From JAJXXT01 sp963764465 (GTDB taxonomy: Bacteria > Pseudomonadota > Alphaproteobacteria > Acetobacterales > Acetobacteraceae), in assembly GCA_963764465.1 (NCBI GenBank), contig CAVXSO010000007.1:868001-932000 (forward strand): DNA of 64,000 nucleotides. Direction: 5' to 3'. Both the position numbers and the translations under genes were made by a program. The notes beneath the pieces were generated by a model. That model made no database searches. It was not told where the DNA came from and worked only from the letters and a program-made list of their open reading frames with translations. Shown in pieces: positions 47,992-56,938 of this stretch. Position 1 is the stretch's first letter; each line of letters begins with the position of its first letter.

Positions 47992-48840
47992 ATGATCGAA
48001 CGGCTCAACCTGCATCTGGTTTCCGATGCCACCGGCGAGACCCTCAACGCGGTGGCTCGCGCGACGGTGGTGCAGTTCGAGCACACGACGATCGTGCATC
48101 ATCGCTGGAGCCTGGTGCGCACGCGGCTGCAACTGCATCGGGTCATTGAAGGTCTCGAGATGGAGCCGGGGCCGGTTCTGTCCACCCTGCTCGACCGCGC
48201 GCTGCGCACGGAGCTGGAGACCGCGTGCCAGCGCCTGGGCCAGAAACTGGTCCATGTGCTGGACCCGGTGATGAAGGTCTTGCAGGAGGAGGTGGGTGAG
48301 ACCGCTTCCGCGCGCCCGGGCCGGCAATACGTGCTCAACGCCGATTACTTCCGTCGCATCGATGCCATGCATTACGTGCTGGCGCACGATGACGGACTGG
48401 CCCAGGCGGGAATAGCCGAGGCGGATGTGGTGCTCGTCGGCGTCTCGCGCAGTTCCAAGACACCGACCTCCTTCTATCTCGCCAATCGCGGCATCAAGGC
48501 GGCGAACGTGCCGCTGGTGCCGGGGCTGGAGGACCCGCCGGGGCTGCAACACCCGACTTGCCCGGTCATCGGCCTTACCATCGATCCCGTGGCGCTGACG
48601 GAAATCCGGCGCCACCGGCTGCGCATGATCGGCGCGGTGCCGGCGCGGCAGGATCCCGGCGCCTATGTCGACCCCGAGGCGGTTAAGGCGGAGCTGCTCT
48701 GGGCGCGGCGGCTATGCCAGCGGCGTGGCTGGCCGGTCATCGACGTGACGCGGCGTTCGATCGAGGAAACCGCGGCGACCGTGCTGCAGCTGATGGAAGC
48801 CTGGCATGCGAGGCGCGCGAAGGAGAGTGCCGGCACGTGA
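47992..48840 (+). CDS. ppsR: Pyruvate,phosphate dikinase/PEP synthase regulatory protein (DUF299, bifunctional kinase/phosphorylase)
   Basis: A 282-residue protein of the family that switches PPDK or PEP synthase on and off by ADP-dependent phosphorylation and Pi-dependent dephosphorylation. The opening LNLHLVSDATGETLNAVARA and the nucleotide-binding VLVGVSRSSKTPTSFYLANR (about residues 145-165) are diagnostic. The ATG at 47992 is 4 bases after the last DnaA-box-like sequence. The stop overlaps maf by four bases. Confidence 0.93.
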   Translation: MIERLNLHLVSDATGETLNAVARATVVQFEHTTIVHHRWSLVRTRLQLHRVIEGLEMEPGPVLSTLLDRALRTELETACQRLGQKLVHVLDPVMKVLQEEVGETASARPGRQYVLNADYFRRIDAMHYVLAHDDGLAQAGIAEADVVLVGVSRSSKTPTSFYLANRGIKAANVPLVPGLEDPPGLQHPTCPVIGLTIDPVALTEIRRHRLRMIGAVPARQDPGAYVDPEAVKAELLWARRLCQRRGWPVIDVTRRSIEETAATVLQLMEAWHARRAKESAGT

Positions 48841-49451
48841 CGCTGCAGGCGCCGGAGCCGCGTCTCGTGCTTGCGTCCGGTTCCGTCGCGCGCAGGGCGG
48901 TGCTGTCTGCCGCCGGGCTGGTGTTCGATGTCGTGCCCGCCCCGGTGGATGAGGCAGCGGCCAAGGCCGCGGCGCGGGCCGAGGATGCGTCGGCCGGGGA
49001 TGCGGCGCTGATGCTCGCGGGGCTGAAGGCGCGGGCCATCGGGCGCCGCGAGCCGGACGCGCTGGTGATCGGCTGCGACCAGATCCTCGTGTGTGGCGGC
49101 GTGTGGTTCGATAAGCCGCCGGATCTCGCGGCGGCGCGTGCGCAGCTGCTGGCGCTGCGCGGTGGCGAGCATATCCTTGAGACCGCCGTTGTGTGCCACC
49201 GGAATGGGCGTGAGATTTGGCGCCATCTTGCCAAGCCTCGGCTTTTCATGCGCGCATTTTCCGATGCGTTTCTCGACGCCTATCTCGCGGCGGAGGGTGA
49301 GGCGGTCCTGACCAGCGTTGGCGCGTACCGGATCGAGGGCCGTGGCGCACTGTTGTTCGACCGCATCGAAGGCGAGCATGCCGCGATCCTGGGCCTGCCG
49401 CTGCTGCCGCTGCTCGGCTTCCTGCGCCAGCACCGTGTGCTGGTGTCATGA
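48837..49451 (+). CDS. maf: Maf-like nucleotide pyrophosphatase
   Basis: A 204-residue Maf/Ham1-fold protein. The family opening LVLASGSVARRAVLSAAGL, the catalytic-site VIGCDQILVCGGVWFDKPPD and GAYRIEGRGALLFDRIEGEH are all present. Maf proteins hydrolyse non-canonical or unwanted dNTPs. The GTG start overlaps the ppsR stop (GTGA). In many alphaproteobacteria aroE follows; here a sulfotransferase-like gene takes that place. Confidence 0.9.
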   Translation: MTLQAPEPRLVLASGSVARRAVLSAAGLVFDVVPAPVDEAAAKAAARAEDASAGDAALMLAGLKARAIGRREPDALVIGCDQILVCGGVWFDKPPDLAAARAQLLALRGGEHILETAVVCHRNGREIWRHLAKPRLFMRAFSDAFLDAYLAAEGEAVLTSVGAYRIEGRGALLFDRIEGEHAAILGLPLLPLLGFLRQHRVLVS

Positions 49452-50122
49452 CGGAAAGAAAACGACTCATCCTCGTCCTCGGGATGCATCGCGGTGGCAC
49501 GAGTGCGGTGACGCGCGGCCTGGCGGCGCTCGGCGTTTCGCTGGGCGAGCGGATGATGCCGGCGCATGCCATCAACGAAAAGGGGCTTTTCGAGGATCTC
49601 GATATCTTCGAGCTCGACGAGGCGCTGCCGGCAGCGCTGGGCGATACGTGGCACGGATTTTTGCCCATTGCACCGGAACGATTTGCCGAAGCTTCCCTGC
49701 GGCCGCGGCGCAAGAAAGCCGTGGCGCCGCTGGGCGCGAAGCTGGGGGCGACGCCACTCTACGGGATCAAGGATCCTCGTCTGCCGAGGTTGCTGCCGTT
49801 CTGGCTCGCCACGTGGCAGGCGGCGATCATGCCGGAACTTTCCTGGATGCGTTTCGCCGACACGACGATTGCACAGCTTCAGGCGACCGAGGCGCGCCAC
49901 GATGATGAGCTCGCGCGGCTCGAGGGGGAGCTGGCGACGGCCACCGCGCGGATCACGGCACTCGAAGCCAGCACCTCGTGGCGCATCACGGCGCCGCTGC
50001 GACCCTGGCGAAGCTCGTTCGCCGGTAGATCTCGAGGGACAGGAGGAGGAAACATGGCAAGAAGCAACACCGCATGCCGCCCGCCGCGCGGCGCGCCCGA
50101 TGATGGCGCGAGGGCAACATGA
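49448..50122 (+). CDS. Short sulfotransferase-like P-loop protein with coiled-coil tail, possibly internally deleted
   Basis: A 224-residue protein starting with the PAPS-type P-loop LVLGMHRGGTSAVTRGLAAL and the second motif YGIKDPRLPRLLPFW (about residue 103). After about 120 residues the expected 3'-phosphate and C-terminal parts are missing. Instead comes a coiled coil (ATEARHDDELARLEGELATA) and then LEASTSWRITAPLRPWRS, a tail known from larger bacterial glycosyl- and sulfotransferases. The last 35 residues look like random-frame sequence. An in-frame deletion between the two conserved parts would explain it. It overlaps maf and the next gene by four bases each. Confidence 0.6.
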   Translation: MTERKRLILVLGMHRGGTSAVTRGLAALGVSLGERMMPAHAINEKGLFEDLDIFELDEALPAALGDTWHGFLPIAPERFAEASLRPRRKKAVAPLGAKLGATPLYGIKDPRLPRLLPFWLATWQAAIMPELSWMRFADTTIAQLQATEARHDDELARLEGELATATARITALEASTSWRITAPLRPWRSSFAGRSRGTGGGNMARSNTACRPPRGAPDDGARAT

Positions 50123-51225
50123 TGCTCGGGTCGCAGCGACAGCTTTTCGATATTCCGCGCGAGGTCGCCTATCTCGACGCTGCCGCATTTTCGGCGTTGC
50201 CGTCGCCGGTGCGCGAAGCGGGCGCCGAGGGAGTGATGGCCAAGGTGCGGCCCTGGGCGATGGCGCGCGACGATGCGATGGCGGAACGCGTGCGCGCGGA
50301 CGCGGCACGCCTGATCGGTGCCGCGGCCGACGATGTCGCCATTGTCGGCGCCGTGAGCCACGGTATCGCGACCGCCGCGCGCAACCTCGACCTGCCGGCC
50401 GGCAGCCGGATTCTGCGCGTCGCCGATGAGTTCCCCTCGCTCGCACTGGTGTTCGACCGGCTGGCGGCGGAACGCGGCCTGGTGCTCGACATCGTCGAGC
50501 GGCCGGCGGACGGGGACTGGACGGCGGCGATCCTGGCCGCCATCGCGCGGCCCGGCCCGCCGCTCGCGCTCGCCGCGCTGACCCCGCTGCACTGGTGCGA
50601 CGGGGCGCTGATCGATCTCGACCGCGTGGTGCCGGCGGTGCGTGCGGCCGGCGGGGCGGTCGTGATCGACGCGACCCAGGCGGTCGGCGTTCTCGATATG
50701 GATGTGCAACGACTTCGCCCGGACTTCCTCGCCTTCCCGACCTACAAATGGGTGCTCGGTCCCTTTAGCCTCGCGTTCCTTTACGCGGCACCGGAACGGC
50801 AGGACGGGCTGCCCGTGGAGGAGAATGGAGGCAACCGCCCCGCCGGAGGCTTCGCGCCCGGCGCGCGGCGCTACGACAAGGGGGAGCGCAACGATCCCAT
50901 CGGCCTGCCGATGGCCGCGGCGGGAATGGAGCTCGTGGCAAGCTGGGGGCACGAAGCCATAGCGGCGCGGCTGCGCGTGCTGACCGATGCGCTGGCGGAG
51001 GTGGCGAGCGGGCTCGGCCTCGGCGTGCTGCCGCGCGAGCGCCGAGCGCCGCACATTCTCGGCGTGCGCCTGCCCGGCGGCATGACGCCGGGCCTGATCG
51101 CTGGGCTGGCGGCGCGTGGCGCCTATGCCTGCGACCGGCTCGGCGTGTTGCGCATCAGCCCGCATGTCTGGGTGGACGAGGCGGATGTGGAGCATTTCGC
51201 AGCGGCGTTGAGGGAAGTTGCTTGA
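50119..51225 (+). CDS. Class V aminotransferase / cysteine-desulfurase-like PLP enzyme
   Basis: A 368-residue fold-type I PLP enzyme. VSHGIATAARNLDLPAGSR is the cofactor-phosphate region, VVIDATQAVGVLDMD carries the PLP Asp and Gln, and FLAFPTYKWVLGPFSLAFLY holds the Schiff-base Lys near residue 212. Members include desulfurases, kynureninase-like and isopenicillin-epimerase-like enzymes; the exact reaction is open. It overlaps the previous gene by four bases. The transcript ends at the terminator at about 51361-51404. Confidence 0.8.
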   Translation: MMLGSQRQLFDIPREVAYLDAAAFSALPSPVREAGAEGVMAKVRPWAMARDDAMAERVRADAARLIGAAADDVAIVGAVSHGIATAARNLDLPAGSRILRVADEFPSLALVFDRLAAERGLVLDIVERPADGDWTAAILAAIARPGPPLALAALTPLHWCDGALIDLDRVVPAVRAAGGAVVIDATQAVGVLDMDVQRLRPDFLAFPTYKWVLGPFSLAFLYAAPERQDGLPVEENGGNRPAGGFAPGARRYDKGERNDPIGLPMAAAGMELVASWGHEAIAARLRVLTDALAEVASGLGLGVLPRERRAPHILGVRLPGGMTPGLIAGLAARGAYACDRLGVLRISPHVWVDEADVEHFAAALREVA

Positions 51226-51360
51226 CACGCGAGGCGCCGCGCGCGAGACGGCGGGCATGATCGAGCCTGACACCCACATCGTGGCGAGACCCGCCCTTGC
51301 CAACACCGGCAGGGTACTCGAAGTGTGTCCGGCGATCGGCTGAAACAGCCGAATCCCGCT

Positions 51361-51404
51361 CGCATCAGACAACCCCGCCGGCGACGACGGGGTTTTTTGA
51401 TGCG
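51361..51404 (+). terminator. Rho-independent terminator after the ppsR-maf-aminotransferase operon
   Basis: AACCCCG and CGGGGTT pair around a 10-base loop and are followed by TTTTTT (51393-51398). The outer flanks CGCATCA and TGATGCG extend the stem. This is the clearest intrinsic terminator in the window and should stop transcription from the aminotransferase before the methyltransferase gene at 51444. Confidence 0.85.
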
Positions 51405-51443
51405 CGCCGCCCGTCGCCGGCAGCATCAGCAACGGAACGGATC

Positions 51444-52169
51444 ATGGCACAGAATATTTACGATCAGGATGACTTCTTCGCCGGCTACAGCGCGCTGCGT
51501 CGCTCGCGCGAGGGCCTGGCCGGCGCACCGGAATGGCCGAGCCTGCGCGCGATGCTGCCGCCGATCACGGGCAAGCGCGTGGTCGATCTCGGCTGCGGCT
51601 TCGGCTGGTTCTGCCGCTGGGCGGCGGAGGCGGGCGCCGCTTCCGTGCTAGGGTTCGACCTCTCGGAGAAGATGCTCGCGCGCGCGCGGGCGGAGGACGG
51701 GAGCGTCGTCTACGAACGAGCCGATCTCGAAACGCTCGACCTGCCGGAGACGGCGTTCGATGTCGTCTATTCCTCGCTCGCGGTGCATTACGTGGCGGAT
51801 TTCGCGCGGCTCTCGCGGACCGTGGCGGCGGCGCTCGTGCCCGGAGGAAGCTTCGTCTTTTCCATGGAGCACCCGCTCTACACGGCGCCGACAGTGCCTG
51901 GCTGGATCGAGCGGGACGGGCGGCGCATCTGGCCGCTCGATGCCTACCTCGCGGAGGGCGAGCGGCGGACGGACTGGCTGGCAAAGGGGGTGGTGAAGCA
52001 CCACCGCAGCATCGGAACTGTGGTGAACGCGCTGCTCGCCACGGAGTTCACGTTGACGCATCTGGAGGAATGGGGACCGGACGCGGCACAGATAGCGGCG
52101 CATCCGGAATGGTCTCTGGAGCGGGATCGGCCGCCATTCCTGCTCGTGGGCGCAAGGAAACAGGCGTAA
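51444..52169 (+). CDS. Class I SAM-dependent methyltransferase
   Basis: A 241-residue methyltransferase. Motif I is RVVDLGCGFGWFCRWAAEAG (about residue 47), followed by the acidic VLGFDLSEKMLARA and motif II AFDVVYSSLAVHYV with LVPGGSFVFSMEHPL after it. The layout is like small-molecule methyltransferases of the UbiE/Methyltransf_11 group. The ATG at 51444 is chosen because the family sequence starts there. It lies behind the terminator, so it is a separate unit. Confidence 0.85.
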   Translation: MAQNIYDQDDFFAGYSALRRSREGLAGAPEWPSLRAMLPPITGKRVVDLGCGFGWFCRWAAEAGAASVLGFDLSEKMLARARAEDGSVVYERADLETLDLPETAFDVVYSSLAVHYVADFARLSRTVAAALVPGGSFVFSMEHPLYTAPTVPGWIERDGRRIWPLDAYLAEGERRTDWLAKGVVKHHRSIGTVVNALLATEFTLTHLEEWGPDAAQIAAHPEWSLERDRPPFLLVGARKQA

Positions 52170-52222
52170 GAGGCAGGGTCTTGGACCCCGGACCCCGTTC
52201 ATTGGGGCCGGACGCCTCAATG

Positions 52223-52795
52223 TCAGTCGGGCCATCGCCGCAATCCCGGCGCCTCGATGTCGAACATATCGAGCGCGCGGGCGGCGGTTTGCGTCACGAT
52301 GTCGTCGACCGTCTTGGGGCGCGTGTAGAACGCCGGCAGCGGCGGCATGATGATGGCACCGTTCAGCGTCGCGCGCTCCATCAGCGCGATGTGCCCGGCG
52401 TGCAGCGGCGTCTCGCGGAACAGCAGCACCACGCGGCGCCGCTCCTTGAGGCAGACATCCGCGGCGCGCACGATCAGTGCCTCGTCGCCGCCATGGGCAA
52501 TGCCGCTCAGCGTGCGCACGGAGCACGGCGCCACCAGCATGCCCATCGTGCGGAACGAGCCCGAGGCGATGCTGGCGCCGATGTCGCGATAGGGATGCAC
52601 GATGTCGGCGAGCGCGCGGATGCGGTCGGGATCGTCATCGGTTTCCTCGCCGATCGTGCGCAGCGCAGCGGGCGAGATCACGAGATGCGTCTCGATCGTG
52701 CCGAGCGCGCGCAGCATCTCCAATGCGCGGATGCCATAGATGACACCGGAGGCGCCGGTGAGCGCCACGATCAGCCGGGGCCGCGCGCCGCTCAT
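52223..52795 (-). CDS. ubiX: Flavin prenyltransferase UbiX
   Basis: A 190-residue enzyme that prenylates FMN with dimethylallyl phosphate to make the cofactor of UbiD decarboxylases. The opening LIVALTGASGVIYGIRALEML, the Ser-rich IASGSFRTMGMLVAPCSVRT, and RVVLLFRETPLHAGHIALM are diagnostic. The start overlaps the ubiD stop by four bases, as expected for a pair in which one makes the cofactor for the other. Confidence 0.94.
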   Translation of the reverse strand: MSGARPRLIVALTGASGVIYGIRALEMLRALGTIETHLVISPAALRTIGEETDDDPDRIRALADIVHPYRDIGASIASGSFRTMGMLVAPCSVRTLSGIAHGGDEALIVRAADVCLKERRRVVLLFRETPLHAGHIALMERATLNGAIIMPPLPAFYTRPKTVDDIVTQTAARALDMFDIEAPGLRRWPD

Positions 52796-54105
52796 CGCAG
52801 ATAGTCGGCGAGGCGGATATCGGCGGCACCGGGGATGCGCTTGCGGCGGAATTCGTCACGCCTCCCGAACGGTACCGTGGCATCGATCGCAAGCCTGCCC
52901 CAATGGTCGTGGAACTCGTCACGGTAGAAGCCCGGCACCTCGGGGATGACCATGGCGCGGTGATCGGCGCGGCCGCGCGTGAGGTAGGCCCACCACACAT
53001 CGTCGAAATCGTTGATGTCCACGTCTTCGTCCACGGCGATGACGGTCTTGTTCCAGTCGTGATTGGCGCCGAGTGCCGTCATCAGCACCTGCTTCGCATG
53101 CCCCTCGTAGAGGGTCTGCATCTGCACCACGGTGCTGGTGGCGAAGGGCACGCAGGCAACGTCGATGACGCCGCGCAGCTTGGCGGCGACCAGGGCCTGG
53201 TAGGTGCGCGTGGCCACCGCGAGTTCGAGCAGGCGCAGATCTTCCGGCGAGCCGCAGATCAGCGCGTGGAACATGGCGCCCGGCCGCGCCAGCACGGCGG
53301 TGACCTCGAAGACGTGGTTGTCGCCCACTGGCACGTAGGTGCCCATGAACTCGCCGAACGGCCCCTCCGGCCGGCGCAGATGCGGCAGGATGCGGCCCTC
53401 GACCACGATCTCGGTCTCCGCCGGAACATCCAGCGCCACGGTGCGGCAGCTTCGCATCGCGAGCGGCTTGCCCGCGATCTTGCCCGCGACCTCGAGCTCG
53501 CTCTCGTCGAGACGAAGCGGCGCCGCGGCGGCGAGCACGATGGGCGGCGGCGGGCCGAGGAGGATCGCGCATTCCAGCGCCTCGCCACGCGCCTCGGCAC
53601 GGCGCTGGTAGTCGGCGAGGTCGTGCGAGGAGCCGAGGCGGATGCGCAGCTCGTTGTCGGCGATGATCTGGCTGCGGTGGAAGGAGAGGTTGGGTACGCC
53701 GGTGTCCGGGTCCCGCGCGAGGAACACGCCGGCGGTGAGGTAGGGCCCGGCATCGTGCTCGAAATAGGTGATCTGCGGGAGCTCGGTGAGGCGAACCGGC
53801 CGCAGGCCCGCCGGCTCATCCACCATCACCGGCGGGATCGGGGGAGTCTGCATCAGTTCCACCCAGCGGCGGCAAAACGAATCGCCGGCACTGATCATTT
53901 CCATCAGCCGGGGCCGGCTGCCGTAGACGTTGGTGACGGCGGCGATGTCGCTGCCGGCAACCTTGCGGAACAGCAACGGCGCGTCGCTCTCCTTCTGCGA
54001 GGCCTGGGTCACCGCCGCGAGTTCGAAGCGGCCGGAAACCTCCCGCTCGACGACGCGCATTCCGCCGCGGGCCAGCAGCTCTTCGAGATAGTCGCGCATG
54101 TCCAT
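52792..54105 (-). CDS. UbiD-family (prenyl-FMN) decarboxylase
   Basis: A 437-residue reversible decarboxylase. NLSFHRSQIIADNELRIRL carries the conserved Arg and the metal/prFMN-binding region, and RRPEGPFGEFMGTYVPVGDN is the E-x-P-x-G-E catalytic motif. At 437 residues it is shorter than ubiquinone-pathway UbiD (about 490). With a divergent ABC transporter and Rieske dioxygenase nearby, an aromatic-acid decarboxylase role is more likely than ubiquinone synthesis, but not shown. Confidence 0.85.
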   Translation of the reverse strand: MDMRDYLEELLARGGMRVVEREVSGRFELAAVTQASQKESDAPLLFRKVAGSDIAAVTNVYGSRPRLMEMISAGDSFCRRWVELMQTPPIPPVMVDEPAGLRPVRLTELPQITYFEHDAGPYLTAGVFLARDPDTGVPNLSFHRSQIIADNELRIRLGSSHDLADYQRRAEARGEALECAILLGPPPPIVLAAAAPLRLDESELEVAGKIAGKPLAMRSCRTVALDVPAETEIVVEGRILPHLRRPEGPFGEFMGTYVPVGDNHVFEVTAVLARPGAMFHALICGSPEDLRLLELAVATRTYQALVAAKLRGVIDVACVPFATSTVVQMQTLYEGHAKQVLMTALGANHDWNKTVIAVDEDVDINDFDDVWWAYLTRGRADHRAMVIPEVPGFYRDEFHDHWGRLAIDATVPFGRRDEFRRKRIPGAADIRLADYLR

Positions 54106-54215
54106 TTCTCCCGGGGCGGCAGCGTGCCGGGGACGGCCCGGCTTTACAAGGCGCGGCTGTCCGCTTCTCCTGTGCTCCGTTCGCGCGCACCGGGCGCGGC
54201 GCAGGGGGGATCTTG

Positions 54216-55109
54216 GTGGCGATTTTGCTGGCGATGTGGAGCAGCACGCTCGAGCAAGGGGTGCTGCTCGGGTTCCTCGCCCTCGGCGTGCTGATCACAT
54301 TCCGCTTCTTCCGCTTTCCGGACCTCACGGCCGAGGGCAGCTACCCGCTGGGCGGGGCGGTCGCGGCCGCGCTGCTGGTCCAGGGCGTGAACCCGGTGCC
54401 CGCGACCGTCGCCGCCGCGCTGGCCGGCGGGCTCGCGGGGATCGCCACGGCGCTGGTGCACACGCGGCTGCGCATCAACAACATCATTTCCGGCATCATC
54501 GTGATGACGGCGCTCTATTCGGTGAACCTGCGCGTGATGGGCCGCGCCGACATCTCGCTGCTCAACGCGCCGACGCTGACGGGGGTCGCGATGCAGTTCC
54601 TGGACCGCTTCGGCTTCGCGTTCCGGGAGGACACGGCCAGCACCGTGGTGACGACGCTGGTGGTGCTCGGCGCCGTCTCACTCGCGCTGGCGCGGTTCAT
54701 GCACACGGATCTCGGGCTTGCGGTGCGCGCGACCGGGGAGAACGAGACAATGATCCAGTCCCTCGGCGTCGATACCAACCGCACGAAGCTGGTGGGGCTT
54801 GCGATTTCCAACGCCGCGATCGCGCTCTCCGGCGCGTTGGTGGCACAGGACCAGGGTTTCGCGGATATCGGCATGGGCACGGGCATCCTTGTCACCGGTG
54901 CGGCCGCGGTGATGATCGGCCAGGCGCTGTTCGGCGACGGCTCGATCGAGCGCTGGATCGTTGCCACGCTCGCGGGCGTGCTGATCTACGAGTTCCTGGT
55001 GGTGCTGGCGCTCAGGCTCGGCATGGCGCCGACGGACCTCAAGCTCGTCACCGCGGTGCTGCTGCTGGCGAGCCTCGCGCTGCCGCAGCTGCGCGGGAAG
55101 CGGCGCTGA
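54216..55109 (+). CDS. ABC transporter permease (ABC_sub_bind-linked, branched-chain-like)
   Basis: A 297-residue permease with about eight helices. INNIISGIIVMTALYSVNLRVMG near residue 90 and GLAVRATGENETMIQSLGVDT near residue 178 are signatures of the BPD_transp_2 permeases that work with ABC_sub_bind proteins. The GTG at 54216 has AGGGGGGA five bases upstream; a TTG three bases earlier is possible. It is divergent from ubiD. Confidence 0.87.
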   Translation: MAILLAMWSSTLEQGVLLGFLALGVLITFRFFRFPDLTAEGSYPLGGAVAAALLVQGVNPVPATVAAALAGGLAGIATALVHTRLRINNIISGIIVMTALYSVNLRVMGRADISLLNAPTLTGVAMQFLDRFGFAFREDTASTVVTTLVVLGAVSLALARFMHTDLGLAVRATGENETMIQSLGVDTNRTKLVGLAISNAAIALSGALVAQDQGFADIGMGTGILVTGAAAVMIGQALFGDGSIERWIVATLAGVLIYEFLVVLALRLGMAPTDLKLVTAVLLLASLALPQLRGKRR

Positions 55110-55903
55110 TGCTGACGCTGGACGCCATCACGCGGCGCTTCTTCTCCGGCGGCGACGAGGTGCGGGCACTCGACGGCATCAGCCTCGATGTTGCGGCGGG
55201 TTCCTTCGTCACCATCGTCGGCTCGAACGGCGCCGGGAAATCCACGCTGCTGAAGACGATCTGCGGCCTGGTATCGCCGGATTCCGGGCGGGTGGTGCTG
55301 GACGGGCAGGACATCACGAGGTGGCCGGTGCACCGGCGCGGCACGCTGATCGGGCGCATCGCGCAGGACCCGCAGGAGGGCACCTGCGCCTCGATGACCA
55401 TCGGCGAGAACCTGGCGATGGCGCTGCTGCGCGGACAGCGGCGCGGTCTCGGCCGTGGTGTGACGGCGGCGCGTGCCGAACGGTTCCGCGAGGAGCTGGC
55501 GGGGATAGGGCTCGGGCTCGAGAACCGGCTGCGCACGCGCGTTGGCACCTTGTCCGGCGGGCAGCGCCAGGCGCTCTCGCTGCTGATGGCGACGTATGGC
55601 TCGCCGAAGCTGCTGCTGCTCGACGAGCATCTTGCCAATCTCGACCCGCGGACATCCGAGATCGTCATGGACTACACGGCGCGGCGGATCGCGGCGAGCG
55701 GCGTCGCCACCATGATGGTGACCCACAACATGGCCGAGGCGATCCGCTGGGGCGACCGGCTGCTGATGCTGCACGCGGGACGGGTGATCTTCGAGGTGGC
55801 GGGCGCGCAGAAAGCGGCCCTGACCGTCCCCGAGCTCGTTGCCCGCTTCCACGAGGCGAGCCATTCAACCCTCGCCGAGGACCGGTTGCTGCTTTTCTCG
55901 TGA
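55109..55903 (+). CDS. ABC transporter ATPase of the same system
   Basis: A 264-residue ATPase. Walker A is IVGSNGAGKSTLLKTI, the Q-loop lies in IGRIAQDPQEGTCASMTIGE, the signature is TLSGGQRQALSLLMA, and Walker B is LLLLDEHLANLDPRT with switch His in MVTHNMAEAI. The H in DEHLA (usually P) is typical for this ABC_sub_bind-linked branch. The ATG overlaps the permease stop by one base. Confidence 0.92.
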   Translation: MLTLDAITRRFFSGGDEVRALDGISLDVAAGSFVTIVGSNGAGKSTLLKTICGLVSPDSGRVVLDGQDITRWPVHRRGTLIGRIAQDPQEGTCASMTIGENLAMALLRGQRRGLGRGVTAARAERFREELAGIGLGLENRLRTRVGTLSGGQRQALSLLMATYGSPKLLLLDEHLANLDPRTSEIVMDYTARRIAASGVATMMVTHNMAEAIRWGDRLLMLHAGRVIFEVAGAQKAALTVPELVARFHEASHSTLAEDRLLLFS

Positions 55904-55945
55904 TGACGCAAGCTTCCCCGCAACAATAACCCGGGAGATCACCCG

Positions 55946-56938
55946 ATGCGCGCCCCGATCATCCTCGCGACATGCCTTACCCTGCTGGCCCTGGCGCCGG
56001 CGGCCCTGGCGCAGGGCCCGGTGCCCGGCAAGACCTACCGCATCGGCTTCTCGCAGATCGTCGATCACCCGGCGCTGAACGCGACGCGGGCGGGCTTCCT
56101 CGAAGGGCTCAAGGAATCCGGGTTCGTCGAAGGCAAGAACCTGGTCTTCGAGTACCAGAACGCGCAGGGCGATATCGGCAACGCGCGCAACATCGCGCAG
56201 AAATTCGTGGCCGACCACGTGGACCTGCTGGCGCCGTGCACCACGCCCAATACGCTTGCGACCATCAAGGTGGCGCGTGGCACGTCCATTCCCGTCGCGT
56301 TCGGCTGTGTCACCGATCCGGTGAAGTCCGGCGTGCTCAGCTCGCTCGACAAGCCCACGGGCACCAACGTCACCGGGCTCTATGGCGCGCAGCCGGTGGA
56401 CGAGTTGCTGGACCTCATCGGGCAGATCCTGCCGCACGTGAAGACGATCGGGACGATCTACAATGGCGGGGAAGCCAACTCCGTCACGGCCAACGCGGTG
56501 GCCAAGGCGGCCGCGCAGAAGCGCGGCTGGCACTGGGTGGAGGTGCAGATCACCTCCAGCGCCGAGGTGAAGACGGCGGCCGAATCCCTGGTGGGGCGCG
56601 TGGACGCGATCATGACGCCGCAGGACAACACGGTCGCATCCGCCTACGACGCGGTGGTGAAGGCGACGCGCGACCATCACATCCCGCTGTTCTCGCTGGA
56701 CACCACAGCGGTGCAGCGTGGCGCGCTCGCGGCCTATGGCGTTGACCAGTTCAAGAGCGGGGTGGCCTGGGCGAAGGAGGTGGCGGTGCCGGTGCTGCTC
56801 GGCGCCAACCCCGCGACCTTCGTACCGGTGGCGTACCGGACCTACGACCTCTACCTCAACGCCGCGACCGCGAAGGCGGATGCGCTGACGCTGCCGCCGG
56901 CCGTGATCAAACAGGCGCACAAGATCTACGACAAGTGA
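55946..56938 (+). CDS. ABC transporter substrate-binding protein (ABC_sub_bind family)
   Basis: A 330-residue periplasmic protein with signal peptide ILATCLTLLALAPAALAQG. The family pattern is YRIGFSQIVDHPALNATRAGFLEGL, VDLLAPCTTPNTLATIK, IPVAFGCVTDPVKSGVL and TGLYGAQPVDELLDLI. Ligands of this family are poorly known (tryptophan in some Firmicutes, aromatic acids suggested elsewhere). The stop overlaps the GTG of the Rieske oxygenase gene, so uptake and oxidation look linked. Confidence 0.88.
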   Translation: MRAPIILATCLTLLALAPAALAQGPVPGKTYRIGFSQIVDHPALNATRAGFLEGLKESGFVEGKNLVFEYQNAQGDIGNARNIAQKFVADHVDLLAPCTTPNTLATIKVARGTSIPVAFGCVTDPVKSGVLSSLDKPTGTNVTGLYGAQPVDELLDLIGQILPHVKTIGTIYNGGEANSVTANAVAKAAAQKRGWHWVEVQITSSAEVKTAAESLVGRVDAIMTPQDNTVASAYDAVVKATRDHHIPLFSLDTTAVQRGALAAYGVDQFKSGVAWAKEVAVPVLLGANPATFVPVAYRTYDLYLNAATAKADALTLPPAVIKQAHKIYDK

